Source: Bacteroidales bacterium (lineage in GTDB: Bacteria; Bacteroidota; Bacteroidia; Bacteroidales; UBA1402). Taken from it: 6,166 nt of DNA. A program made the position numbers and the translations under genes. The stretch is taken from positions 1 through 6,166 of the forward strand of contig JALNXZ010000097.1 of assembly GCA_023230125.1 (NCBI GenBank), written 5' to 3'. Of the stretch, positions 1 to 5,487 are shown in pieces; positions within the stretch are counted from its first letter, which is position 1; each line of letters opens with the position of its first letter. The notes beneath the pieces were generated by a model. The model did not search any database. It was not told the origin of the DNA and saw only the letters and a list, made by a program, of their open reading frames with translations.

Positions 1-28
1 TGGCATAATTGCTTTTAATTACTTGCAT
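1..28 (-). CDS. Possible 5' end of a leftward gene, cut by the window edge
   Basis: A strong leftward promoter sits just to the right, so a minus-strand gene should begin near the left edge. An ATG whose first base is at 28 opens a frame of nine codons (M-Q-V-I-K-S-N-Y-A) with no stop before the edge. It would leave a very short untranslated leader of about 10 bases. A second ATG with its first base at 6 would give a leader of about 32 bases, closer to the other genes here, and is an equally possible start. Too little is visible to name a product. The existence of a gene is inferred from the promoter; the start choice is uncertain. Confidence 0.3.
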
Positions 29-43
29 CTGATTTCTGAAGCG

Positions 44-75
44 CAAAGATAAAAACTACGACGGGTAATTGCAAA
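44..75 (-). promoter_or_regulatory. Leftward Bacteroidota-type promoter (TTTG / N20 / TATCTTTG)
   Basis: On the minus strand TTTG (75-72) is followed after exactly 20 bases by TATCTTTG (51-44). This matches the Bacteroides primary sigma factor consensus (-33 TTTG, 19-21 base spacer, -7 TAnnTTTG). It is the best promoter match in the window. It points out of the window to the left and is divergent from tatA. Confidence 0.75.
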
Positions 76-147
76 TAAAAAGCATCAGCAAAGAAGAGGT
101 TTCAGAAACGATATTTTTTAAATTTATCAAAGCTTTTGCAGCAGAGT

Positions 148-179
148 ATTGTTTGCTAAAGGCAGATAATGTACATTTG
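148..179 (+). promoter_or_regulatory. Promoter of tatA-tatC (ATTG / N20 / TACATTTG)
   Basis: TACATTTG at 172-179 is a full match to the -7 consensus TAnnTTTG. ATTG at 148-151 matches three of four -33 bases with a 20-base spacer; TTTG at 152-155 would match better but is only 16 bases away. Transcription would start near 185, leaving an AT-rich leader of about 48 bases before the tatA ATG. Between this promoter and the divergent one (76-147) I see no other gene or repeat. Confidence 0.68.
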
Positions 180-232
180 CATCGATAAAATCAAAAATAA
201 TAGAAAAAGGCTAAAATTTACACAGACACATT

Positions 233-439
233 ATGGAAACAAACTTCTTGTTTTTAAACATGGGCGCACCAGAAATTATTATCATTGCCCTAGTCATTCT
301 TTTGATTTTTGGAGGGAAGAAAATTCCTGAACTGATGAAAGGTCTTGGCAAAGGCGTCCGTAGTTTTAAGGATGGCATCAAAGATATTGACGAAGAAATC
401 AGTAAAGACTCTGACAAAGATTCTGATATAAAAGAATAA
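233..439 (+). CDS. tatA: Twin-arginine translocase subunit TatA (TatA/E family)
   Basis: TatA forms the protein-conducting assembly of the Tat pathway, which exports folded proteins carrying twin-arginine signal peptides across the inner membrane, recruited by TatC. The 68-residue product has the standard layout: a short N-terminal segment with Glu14, one hydrophobic helix (about 15-26), the family FG hinge at 26-27 followed by KKIPEL, an amphipathic helix (about 31-46) and a highly acidic, Asp/Lys/Ser-rich tail (51-68). The ATG at 233 is used because it is the first in the frame. A second ATG at 260 (residue 10) lies immediately before the GAPEI segment where many TatA proteins begin, so the first nine residues may not be translated; neither start has a clear ribosome site. 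It is followed after 17 bases by tatC. No separate TatB is present, so this protein probably serves both TatA and TatB roles (inference). Confidence 0.93.
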   Translation: METNFLFLNMGAPEIIIIALVILLIFGGKKIPELMKGLGKGVRSFKDGIKDIDEEISKDSDKDSDIKE

Positions 440-456
440 TCCGAGGTACGACCAAT

Positions 457-1257
457 ATGGATGAAATGACATTTTGGGATCACCTCGAAGAACTCCGTAG
501 GGTACTTTTTCGATGTATTGGAACTGTAGTCGTCTTAAGCATCGGTTTCTTTATCATCATGCCATGGATGTTTGACAAAGTCATCATGGCTCCTTGTTTC
601 GGAGATTTTCCTATATACCGAATATTTTGCTCCCTCACCCAACATTTCACAGAGAACTCATCCTTATGCAATGAGGCTTTTAAGGTTGATATTATCAACA
701 TCAAATTAGCCTCTCAGTTTCTCATCCATATTCAGACATCTTTTATCTTTGCCGTCATTATTGGACTTCCATTTCTTTTCTTCGAAATATGGAAATTTGT
801 CCAGCCGGCATTATACGACAAAGAAAAGAAAAGTTTCAGATTTGCGTTTTCGTTAGCTTCCTTTCTCTTCTATATCGGTTTAAGCCTGGGTTATTTTATC
901 GTTTTCCCCATCACGCTCCGTTTCCTGAACGACTATCAGATTAGTGCAATGATTGTCAACCAACTTTCGCTTGATTCATACATGAGCACTTTTTTCAGCA
1001 TGAATCTGATTATGGGTATTGTTTTTGAGATGCCTATACTATTCCTGATCTTGTCAAAGTTAGGACTAATTCACCGCAGTTTTTTCAAGAAATGGCGCAA
1101 ACATGCCATCGTCATACTGCTTATTTTGGCCGCTGTCATCACTCCTACCGGTGACCCCTTCACCCTGACCATTGTAGCCCTACCTCTTTACCTCCTTTAT
1201 GAGGTCAGCGGTCTCATCGTAAAAAGTGACAAAAAAATCCCGGATCAATCAAATTAA
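457..1257 (+). CDS. tatC: Sec-independent protein translocase TatC
   Basis: TatC is the inner-membrane receptor that binds twin-arginine signal peptides and recruits TatA. The 266-residue protein has the conserved cytoplasmic N-terminus WDHLEELRR (7-15), the first membrane helix at about 20-36, the FVQPALYDKEKK loop (114-125) whose Glu123 aligns by eye with the signal-peptide-binding E103 of E. coli, the FEMP motif (Glu191, aligning with E. coli E170), and ITPTGDPFT (229-237) before the last helices. Six membrane segments are expected. The first periplasmic loop is about 20 residues longer than in E. coli and carries Cys47, Cys58 and Cys71. From memory, Bacteroidota TatC proteins share this longer loop. 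GAGG at 443-446, 10 bases before the ATG, is a plausible ribosome site, and the gene is co-transcribed with tatA. The last codons overlap the hairpin that terminates the converging prs transcript. Confidence 0.97.
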   Translation: MDEMTFWDHLEELRRVLFRCIGTVVVLSIGFFIIMPWMFDKVIMAPCFGDFPIYRIFCSLTQHFTENSSLCNEAFKVDIINIKLASQFLIHIQTSFIFAVIIGLPFLFFEIWKFVQPALYDKEKKSFRFAFSLASFLFYIGLSLGYFIVFPITLRFLNDYQISAMIVNQLSLDSYMSTFFSMNLIMGIVFEMPILFLILSKLGLIHRSFFKKWRKHAIVILLILAAVITPTGDPFTLTIVALPLYLLYEVSGLIVKSDKKIPDQSN

Positions 1258-1264
1258 TCCGGGA
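1231..1264 (-). terminator. Intrinsic terminator of prs, inside the 3' end of tatC
   Basis: Perfect 8-bp inverted repeat TCCCGGAT (1238-1245) / ATCCGGGA (1257-1264) with an 11-base loop. On the minus strand it is followed at once by seven T residues (complement of 1237-1231), the classic rho-independent layout. It lies about 50 bases past the prs stop and overlaps the final codons and stop of tatC. Read on the plus strand the hairpin has no T tract. Confidence 0.82.
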
Positions 1265-1273
1265 CATTGCAAC

Positions 1274-1299
1274 AAGAGTCAAAGCTCTTAATTATTTTT
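1274..1299 (+). terminator. Weak candidate terminator of tatA-tatC
   Basis: A 5-bp stem AAGAG (1274-1278) / CTCTT (1285-1289) with a six-base loop is followed on the plus strand by AATTATTTTT. It is short and AU-rich in its tail, so termination may be weak or helped by the stronger hairpin at 1238-1264 just upstream. Confidence 0.42.
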
Positions 1300-1315
1300 A
1301 TAAATGGTATCTGAG

Positions 1316-2254
1316 TCAGATTAGATATTGTGAACTGATGGAGCGGTGATCGAATACGCGTTCTATGGTATCGGCAAACATATCAGCGATACTTAATATC
1401 TTCACTTTAGAGCATTGTTTGCAATAAGGAATGCTATCGGTCATGATCAACTCCTCCAGGACTGAATTTTCGATGCGTTCAGTGGCAGGACCCGACATGA
1501 CGCAATGACTGGCAATTGCCCTGACTGACAAAGCACCTTCTTCCATCATGATTTCCGCAGCTTTGGTGATGGTTCCGGCAGTATCAACCATATCATCAAT
1601 CAAAATGACATTCTTACCTTTCACCTTACCAATGATTTTCATTTCAGCCACTTCATTGGCACGTTCACGAGTCTTGTGGCACAAGACCATCGGCAAATCA
1701 AGAAATTTGGCATAGCTGTTGGCACGTTTTGATCCACCGACATCAGGAGTGGCAATGATGAGATTGTCCAAATTGAGGGATTTGATATAAGGAATGAAAA
1801 TGGTTGAAGCATAAAGGTGATCCACAGGAACATTGAAAAATCCCTGAATCTGGTCGGCATGCAAATCCATGGTGATCAAACGTTCAATACCGGCAACAGA
1901 CAATAAATCCGCAATCAGTTTGGCACCGATAGAAACACGTGGTTTATCCTTGCGATCCTGACGAGCCCAGCCAAAATAGGGAACGACAGCGATGATCTTG
2001 GCTGCAGAAGCACGTTTGGCAGCATCAACCATCAACAACAGTTCCATGAGGTTGTCAGAATTCGGGAAAGTGGATTGTATCAGATAAACCACTTCACCAC
2101 GAATGGATTCTTCATAGGAAACGGAGAATTCGCCGTCCGCAAAATGTTGAATGTTCATTTTCCCAAGAGGGCAACCAAGACTGGCACATATTTTTTCAGC
2201 AAGATATTGTGAATTCGTACCCGAAAACACTTTGTAGGAATCTTTTCCGTTCAT
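1316..2254 (-). CDS. prs: Ribose-phosphate pyrophosphokinase (PRPP synthase, class I)
   Basis: Transfers the pyrophosphoryl group of ATP to ribose 5-phosphate, making PRPP for purine, pyrimidine, NAD, histidine and tryptophan synthesis; a cytosolic enzyme. At 312 residues it has the usual length of bacterial class I enzymes. Visible motifs: FADGEF (38-43), the ATP-site segment WARQDRK (96-102), the family signature starting at DLHADQIQGFF (130-140) with His132, a ribose-phosphate-side Asp171, the flexible catalytic loop beginning KTRER (194-198) with Lys194 and Arg196, and the PRPP-binding loop DDMVDTAGT (220-228). All expected active-site residues appear intact. The ATG at 2254 gives the standard N-terminus, has no Shine-Dalgarno match, and lies about 30 bases downstream of the likely transcription start. 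It is monocistronic by its own promoter and terminator, and converges with tatC. Confidence 0.98.
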   Translation of the reverse strand: MNGKDSYKVFSGTNSQYLAEKICASLGCPLGKMNIQHFADGEFSVSYEESIRGEVVYLIQSTFPNSDNLMELLLMVDAAKRASAAKIIAVVPYFGWARQDRKDKPRVSIGAKLIADLLSVAGIERLITMDLHADQIQGFFNVPVDHLYASTIFIPYIKSLNLDNLIIATPDVGGSKRANSYAKFLDLPMVLCHKTRERANEVAEMKIIGKVKGKNVILIDDMVDTAGTITKAAEIMMEEGALSVRAIASHCVMSGPATERIENSVLEELIMTDSIPYCKQCSKVKILSIADMFADTIERVFDHRSISSQYLI

Positions 2255-2289
2255 AGAGTAGAAGAAATTTTAGTCCGTAAATGGTGTGC

Positions 2290-2297
2290 CAAAGGTA
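2290..2297 (-). promoter_or_regulatory. -7 box of the prs promoter (TACCTTTG)
   Basis: On the minus strand TACCTTTG matches TAnnTTTG exactly, 35 bases before the prs start codon. I find no good TTTG -33 element 19-21 bases further upstream, so the call rests on the -7 box and its position. Confidence 0.58.
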
Positions 2298-2367
2298 GAA
2301 CTTTTGAAATTAATTATACCCCATTGACACCGTAAAAAAATGATTAAATTTTAACTTAAATACAAAC

Positions 2368-2383
2368 CCATTCTTCAGGATGG
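2368..2383 (-). terminator. Weak candidate terminator after the amylase gene
   Basis: Minus-strand hairpin CCATCC-TGAA-GAATGG (six pairs with one mismatch, four-base loop) 17 bases past the amylase stop, followed by a loosely T-rich GTTTGTATTT. There is no clean U tract, so read-through into prs is possible. Confidence 0.28.
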
Positions 2384-2399
2384 TCTAAACTGTTATATA

Positions 2400-4100
2400 T
2401 CAATCATTTTTATCGAAAGAAAATTTCAATAACACGCCAGCATTTGCTGAAATAGTCAAAGACAAAGGGCTATTTGAAGATAGGCCGATGACCAAACGTT
2501 CACCCGTCAGAAGATCTATCGAATTCCATGAATGGCCATCAGGAATATTTAAATAGTCAAAAGCGTATTTAGGAATATTCAGGCAAAAATGTTTTGACAC
2601 TTCGGAGAAATTGGATACGACAAGAATAAATTCATGGTCAGCCTTGCGAAGAAAAGCGAACAATTTGGAGGAATCAAAATCCGGGTTGTCATAATTGACA
2701 TACATCAAATCAAAAAAGAGTCCCTCAGAAAAAGATTTCTCCTGTCTGCACAAAAGAAGTATGCGTTGATAAAATGACCTGACCTTTTTCTGTAAGTCGG
2801 TCAGGTTTTGTTCATTCCAGTTTCCGGAGTTGTTCCAGGCAGCCAATGATTCTATGGTCCAGTAATCAAAGATGGTACTCCTTCCGTCCGTTCCACTGAA
2901 ACCTTCGCTGTACATCCCGGTTTCGCCCAATTCCTGTCCGGCATAAATCATCACAGGATTGGTTTGCATACAGGCCATCACAATAAGTGCAGGAAATCCT
3001 TTCACCGGATCCATGGCAAAAAAATCAGAGGCCAAACGTTGCTCATCGTGATTTTCAAGGAAATAAAGCATTTTTTCTTGAATATTATTCACCGATTGCC
3101 AACACTCTGTGATGGAAGAAGTTGAACCATACCCTTCCAATATCAGACGGATCGTATCATACATCCCCATCTTGTCATACAAATAATCAAAACGTCCACG
3201 ATTCAAGTAATCGACATATTTTCCCGGTTTGTATATCTCAGCAATGAAAATAATTGCTGCATCCAGTTCCTTAATACGTGGAATGACCCATTCCCAAAAT
3301 TCAACAGGTACCATTTCAGCCATATCACAACGAAAACCATCCACACCCATTTTGGCCCAATAGCTCAAGATGTCAAGCATTTTAAACCAAGTTGCCGGCA
3401 CATGCTGAAAGTATTTCGTCATACCACCCTGATAATCGACACCATAATTCAGTTTAACGGTCTCATACCAGTCGTTAACACCCGGATATGCCGTGAAACA
3501 ATCATTGCCGGTCACCTTGACCGGAATCTCGACATAGGGTTTAATACTTCCGGGACAAGGGGGAATATGCAACTGAAGCTTTTGATCGGGGAGATAATAA
3601 AAGTTATTGTCGGGATTGAATGATTGATTCACAAAATCATCAGAACCGAGATCTCTGGTTCCAAATGGGGCGACATCCGATTTATATTGACGCGCCACAT
3701 GATTGGGCACAAAGTCTATGATAACCTTCAAACCCGATTGATGACAACGTTCAAGCAAAGCCTTGAATTCTTCCATCCGATGGGCAGGATCGACGGCCAG
3801 ATCCGGATCCACATCATAATAATCCTTAATGGCATAGGGAGACCCGGCATTTCCTTTTACTACTGCAGGATGGTCTTTGACTATTCCATAAGCCGAATAA
3901 TCCGTTCTGGTAGCATGTTCAATGATACCGGTAAGCCAAATATGAGAGGCACCAAGATCACAAATGGACCGAAGAGCTTTCAGACTGATATCATTCAGCT
4001 TTCCGCAGCCGTTTTGGTCAATACTGCCATTATACACCGGATTTCCCCTGTTATTACCAAAATACCTGGGGACGACCTGATAAATCACAATTTTACTCAT
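2400..4100 (-). CDS. Cytoplasmic GH13 alpha-amylase family glycoside hydrolase
   Basis: Predicted to cleave or rearrange alpha-glucosidic bonds in starch- or glycogen-derived oligosaccharides. The catalytic barrel is clear, with four GH13 regions in order: DFVPNH (129-134), GFRCDMAE (255-262, nucleophile Asp259), IAEIY (286-290, acid/base Glu288) and FLENHD (347-352, Asp352). An N-terminal YQVVPRYFGN segment is typical of the barrel start, and the C-terminal ~100 residues fit the usual beta-sandwich domain. No signal peptide is visible, so it should act in the cytoplasm, unlike secreted SusG or periplasmic SusA. I chose the ATG at 4100 (566 residues). The open frame extends 12 codons further to a TTG at 4136, but that TTG is part of a TAnnTTTG promoter box and would not be in the message. 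From memory, similar intracellular proteins with an NGCGK segment (here 30-34) occur in Bacteroides; exact specificity (amylase, maltogenic, or debranching) cannot be told from sequence alone. Confidence 0.92.
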   Translation of the reverse strand: MSKIVIYQVVPRYFGNNRGNPVYNGSIDQNGCGKLNDISLKALRSICDLGASHIWLTGIIEHATRTDYSAYGIVKDHPAVVKGNAGSPYAIKDYYDVDPDLAVDPAHRMEEFKALLERCHQSGLKVIIDFVPNHVARQYKSDVAPFGTRDLGSDDFVNQSFNPDNNFYYLPDQKLQLHIPPCPGSIKPYVEIPVKVTGNDCFTAYPGVNDWYETVKLNYGVDYQGGMTKYFQHVPATWFKMLDILSYWAKMGVDGFRCDMAEMVPVEFWEWVIPRIKELDAAIIFIAEIYKPGKYVDYLNRGRFDYLYDKMGMYDTIRLILEGYGSTSSITECWQSVNNIQEKMLYFLENHDEQRLASDFFAMDPVKGFPALIVMACMQTNPVMIYAGQELGETGMYSEGFSGTDGRSTIFDYWTIESLAAWNNSGNWNEQNLTDLQKKVRSFYQRILLLCRQEKSFSEGLFFDLMYVNYDNPDFDSSKLFAFLRKADHEFILVVSNFSEVSKHFCLNIPKYAFDYLNIPDGHSWNSIDLLTGERLVIGLSSNSPLSLTISANAGVLLKFSFDKND

Positions 4101-4133
4101 ATCATCATGTCTTATATGATTGTTCCATCTTAT

Positions 4134-4165
4134 CAAAGTTAACTAAAAAATCAATTAGAATAAAA
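4134..4165 (-). promoter_or_regulatory. Promoter of the GH13 gene (TTTT / N20 / TAACTTTG)
   Basis: On the minus strand TAACTTTG (4141-4134) matches TAnnTTTG exactly. Twenty bases upstream is TTTT (4165-4162), three of four bases of the -33 TTTG. The -33 region lies inside the T tract of the fabD terminator. Transcription would start near 4128, giving a leader of about 28 bases to the ATG at 4100, similar to prs. Confidence 0.57.
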
Positions 4166-4201
4166 AAATGTGGGAATGAGTAAATAACACATTCCCACAT
4201 T
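4161..4201 (-). terminator. Strong intrinsic terminator of fabD
   Basis: A perfect 12-bp inverted repeat, AATGTGGGAATG (4167-4178) and CATTCCCACATT (4190-4201), encloses an 11-base loop. On the minus strand it runs into an uninterrupted T tract (complement of 4168-4162). It lies about 50 bases after the fabD stop and should separate fabD from the GH13 gene. Confidence 0.92.
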
Positions 4202-4249
4202 AAAAAGTTTATCTATACGAGATTATACCTTTCCGACCAGATCAAAAGC

Positions 4250-5131
4250 TTATTGAAATCCCTGAACGGCAACCTCTTGATTGATTTTTTTGATCAAACC
4301 TTGTAAAACGGCACCAGGACCAAGTTCTGTAAACAAATCCGCGCCATCGGCAACCATCGCCTGAACAGACTGTGTCCATCGAACCGGAGAGGTAAGCTGA
4401 GCCACCAGATTGGTCTTGATTATTTCGGGATCTGTTTGTGGTTTTGCATCCACATTTTGATAAATCGGACAAACCGGCTTGGAAAATGGCGTTTTTTCAA
4501 TGGCTGCAGCCAATTCCAAACGGGCAGGTTCCATCAGCGGAGAATGGAATGCACCGCCGACACTGAGTTTAAGAGTTCGTTTTGCGCCGGCTTCGGTCAG
4601 TTTTTGACAAGCCAGGTCAACACCTTCATTGCTGCCTGAAATCACGACCTGACCGGGACAATTATAGTTGGCAGGAACCACCACTTCCTCTGTTATGGAA
4701 GCACAAACCGATTCAACAACATCATCCGGCAAGCCTAAAATGGCCGCCATTGTTGAAGGTTGTGCCTCGCAGGCTTTCTGCATGGCTAAAGCACGTTGAT
4801 AAACCAGCTTTAAACCGTCTTCAAAAGACAAAGCATCGGCAGTAACAAGTGCAGAAAATTCCCCAAGTGAATGTCCTGCTACCATTTCTGGTTGAAATTC
4901 AGCACCCATTGTCTTTGCCAATAAAACAGAGTGAAGAAAGATGGCAGGCTGAGTGACTTTTGTTTGACGCAAATCTTCAGCTGAACCGGAAAACATGATA
5001 TCCGTAATTTGGAAACCCAAAATTTGATTGGCCTTTTCAAATAAATCATGAGCCAAAGGGAATTCGTCATATAAATTCTTCCCCATTCCTGTAAATTGAG
5101 CTCCCTGTCCGGGAAAAACATACGCTTTCAT
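4250..5131 (-). CDS. fabD: Malonyl-CoA:ACP transacylase
   Basis: Moves the malonyl group from CoA to acyl carrier protein, supplying the extender unit for type II fatty acid synthesis in the cytosol. The 293-residue protein is close to the usual bacterial length (E. coli about 309). Active-site features are all visible: FPGQGAQ (6-12) with the oxyanion-hole Gln9, nucleophile Ser88 in GHSLGE (86-91), Arg113 in YQRA which binds the malonyl carboxylate, catalytic His196 in GAFHS (194-198), and Gln245 in the LVAQLTSPVRW segment (242-252). The ATG at 5131 gives the standard MKAYVFPGQG start; the leader is AT-rich with no Shine-Dalgarno match. No other fatty acid genes (fabH, fabF, fabG, acpP) are adjacent, so it stands alone here with its own promoter-like box and strong terminator. 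Confidence 0.98.
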   Translation of the reverse strand: MKAYVFPGQGAQFTGMGKNLYDEFPLAHDLFEKANQILGFQITDIMFSGSAEDLRQTKVTQPAIFLHSVLLAKTMGAEFQPEMVAGHSLGEFSALVTADALSFEDGLKLVYQRALAMQKACEAQPSTMAAILGLPDDVVESVCASITEEVVVPANYNCPGQVVISGSNEGVDLACQKLTEAGAKRTLKLSVGGAFHSPLMEPARLELAAAIEKTPFSKPVCPIYQNVDAKPQTDPEIIKTNLVAQLTSPVRWTQSVQAMVADGADLFTELGPGAVLQGLIKKINQEVAVQGFQ

Positions 5132-5173
5132 ATAATAATATTTTTTTCGTTTAAGGTTATATGTAACTCACAT

Positions 5174-5197
5174 GTCCAATTTATCATAAACTTGGAC
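5174..5197 (-). promoter_or_regulatory. Near-palindromic hairpin or operator in the fabD leader
   Basis: On the minus strand GTCCAA, a single unpaired G, and TTTA are mirrored by TAAA and TTGGAC around a three-base TGA centre. That gives ten base pairs with one bulge. It lies about 45-70 bases after the inferred transcription start and 43 bases before the fabD start codon. It lacks a T tract, so it is not a terminator. It could be an RNA structure affecting translation or stability, or a protein-binding operator. No known motif was recognised. Confidence 0.42.
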
Positions 5198-5230
5198 GTT
5201 TTACAAACATGTTCGTTTCATATAAATCTT

Positions 5231-5383
5231 TTAAATAGTTAATGCTGCAAAGGTAACATTAATTCTTTTTACTACGACAGCATCAAGGCCATTTTGCCGG
5301 AAGAGAATGTTATCGACATATGATGTACCCATGATGCTTCCTAAAAAGAATCTTAAATTCCAAGATCGAGAGCTGTCCTTCAT
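5231..5383 (-). CDS. Doubtful 50-codon open reading frame
   Basis: An ATG at 5383 opens a frame that runs 50 codons to a TAA at 5231-5233, with an in-frame TGA two codons before the ATG. The product begins MKDSSRSW and has a basic N-terminus, then LRFFLGSIMGTSYVDNIL and a C-terminal region rich in Val and Ala. I do not recognise it. Against it: it starts inside a possible terminator hairpin, overlaps the likely fabD -7 box near its end, and its length is easily reached by chance. It is listed so that the gap is fully described. Confidence 0.17.
   Translation of the reverse strand: MKDSSRSWNLRFFLGSIMGTSYVDNILFRQNGLDAVVVKRINVTFAALTI
5248..5255 (-). promoter_or_regulatory. -7 box of the likely fabD promoter (TACCTTTG)
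   Basis: On the minus strand TACCTTTG is an exact TAnnTTTG match and is followed by CA, a common context in Bacteroidota promoters. The predicted transcript would start near 5243, giving an unusually long leader of about 110 bases before fabD. No convincing TTTG element is present 19-21 bases upstream. Confidence 0.55.
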
Positions 5384-5417
5384 GCATCAGAAGTAAGCAG
5401 GACATTTTTACAGCTCT
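5343..5417 (-). terminator. Candidate terminator region after the lipoprotein gene
   Basis: Two hairpins follow the lipoprotein stop on the minus strand. The first pairs AGAGCTGT (5369-5376) with ACAGCTCT (5410-5417), extendable by CCT (5377-5379) with AGG (5399-5401) across an asymmetric bulge; TGTCCT/AGGACA is a competing alternative pairing. The second is a 5-bp AT-rich stem ATCTT (5350-5354) / AAGAT (5362-5366) followed by TCTTTTTA, a short T tract. Individually each is imperfect; together they plausibly end the upstream operon. Confidence 0.38.
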
Positions 5418-5487
5418 TATAAATTAAAAACAAAAGATGAGAGAAAACAGTAAACAAAGAGGGACCGATTTGCTTTTGAATTTATCA

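Larger units (their letters stand above)
5132..5487. other. 356-base intergenic region upstream of fabD
   Basis: No confident gene is present. Right to left it holds: hairpins that may end the lipoprotein operon (5350-5417), a 50-codon minus-strand frame of doubtful reality (5231-5383), a TACCTTTG -7 box (5248-5255), and an untranslated fabD leader of about 110 bases containing a near-palindromic hairpin (5174-5197) and three overlapping mini-ORFs. Confidence 0.8.

Noticed and set aside
69..188. 40-codon plus-strand open stretch before tatA, starting only at a TTG
   Set aside because: No ATG, it covers the tatA promoter, and its product is not recognisable. Most likely chance.
211..704. Minus-strand frames of 60-90 codons opposite tatA and the start of tatC
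   Set aside because: Antisense to well-supported tat genes. Apparent hydrophobic stretches come from reading the membrane-helix codons in reverse.
1639..1860. 73-codon minus-strand frame inside prs
   Set aside because: Out-of-frame reading of the highly conserved prs coding sequence.
3402..4142. Two plus-strand open frames (73 and 172 codons) opposite the GH13 gene
   Set aside because: They lie entirely antisense to a gene with all four GH13 motifs. Their products show no recognisable domain, so they are frame shadows.
4436..4845. Plus-strand frames of 67 and 87 codons inside fabD
   Set aside because: Antisense to an intact fabD with full catalytic motifs. No promoter or recognisable product.
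4242..5121. Minus-strand frames of 76 and 80 codons overlapping fabD
   Set aside because: Same strand but in other frames of fabD; their residues are frame-shifted readings of conserved fabD codons.
5280..5337. Inverted repeat AGCATCA / TGATGCT flanking 46 bases
   Set aside because: Seven pairs across a long loop in AT-rich DNA can arise by chance, and no further internal pairing supports a structured RNA.
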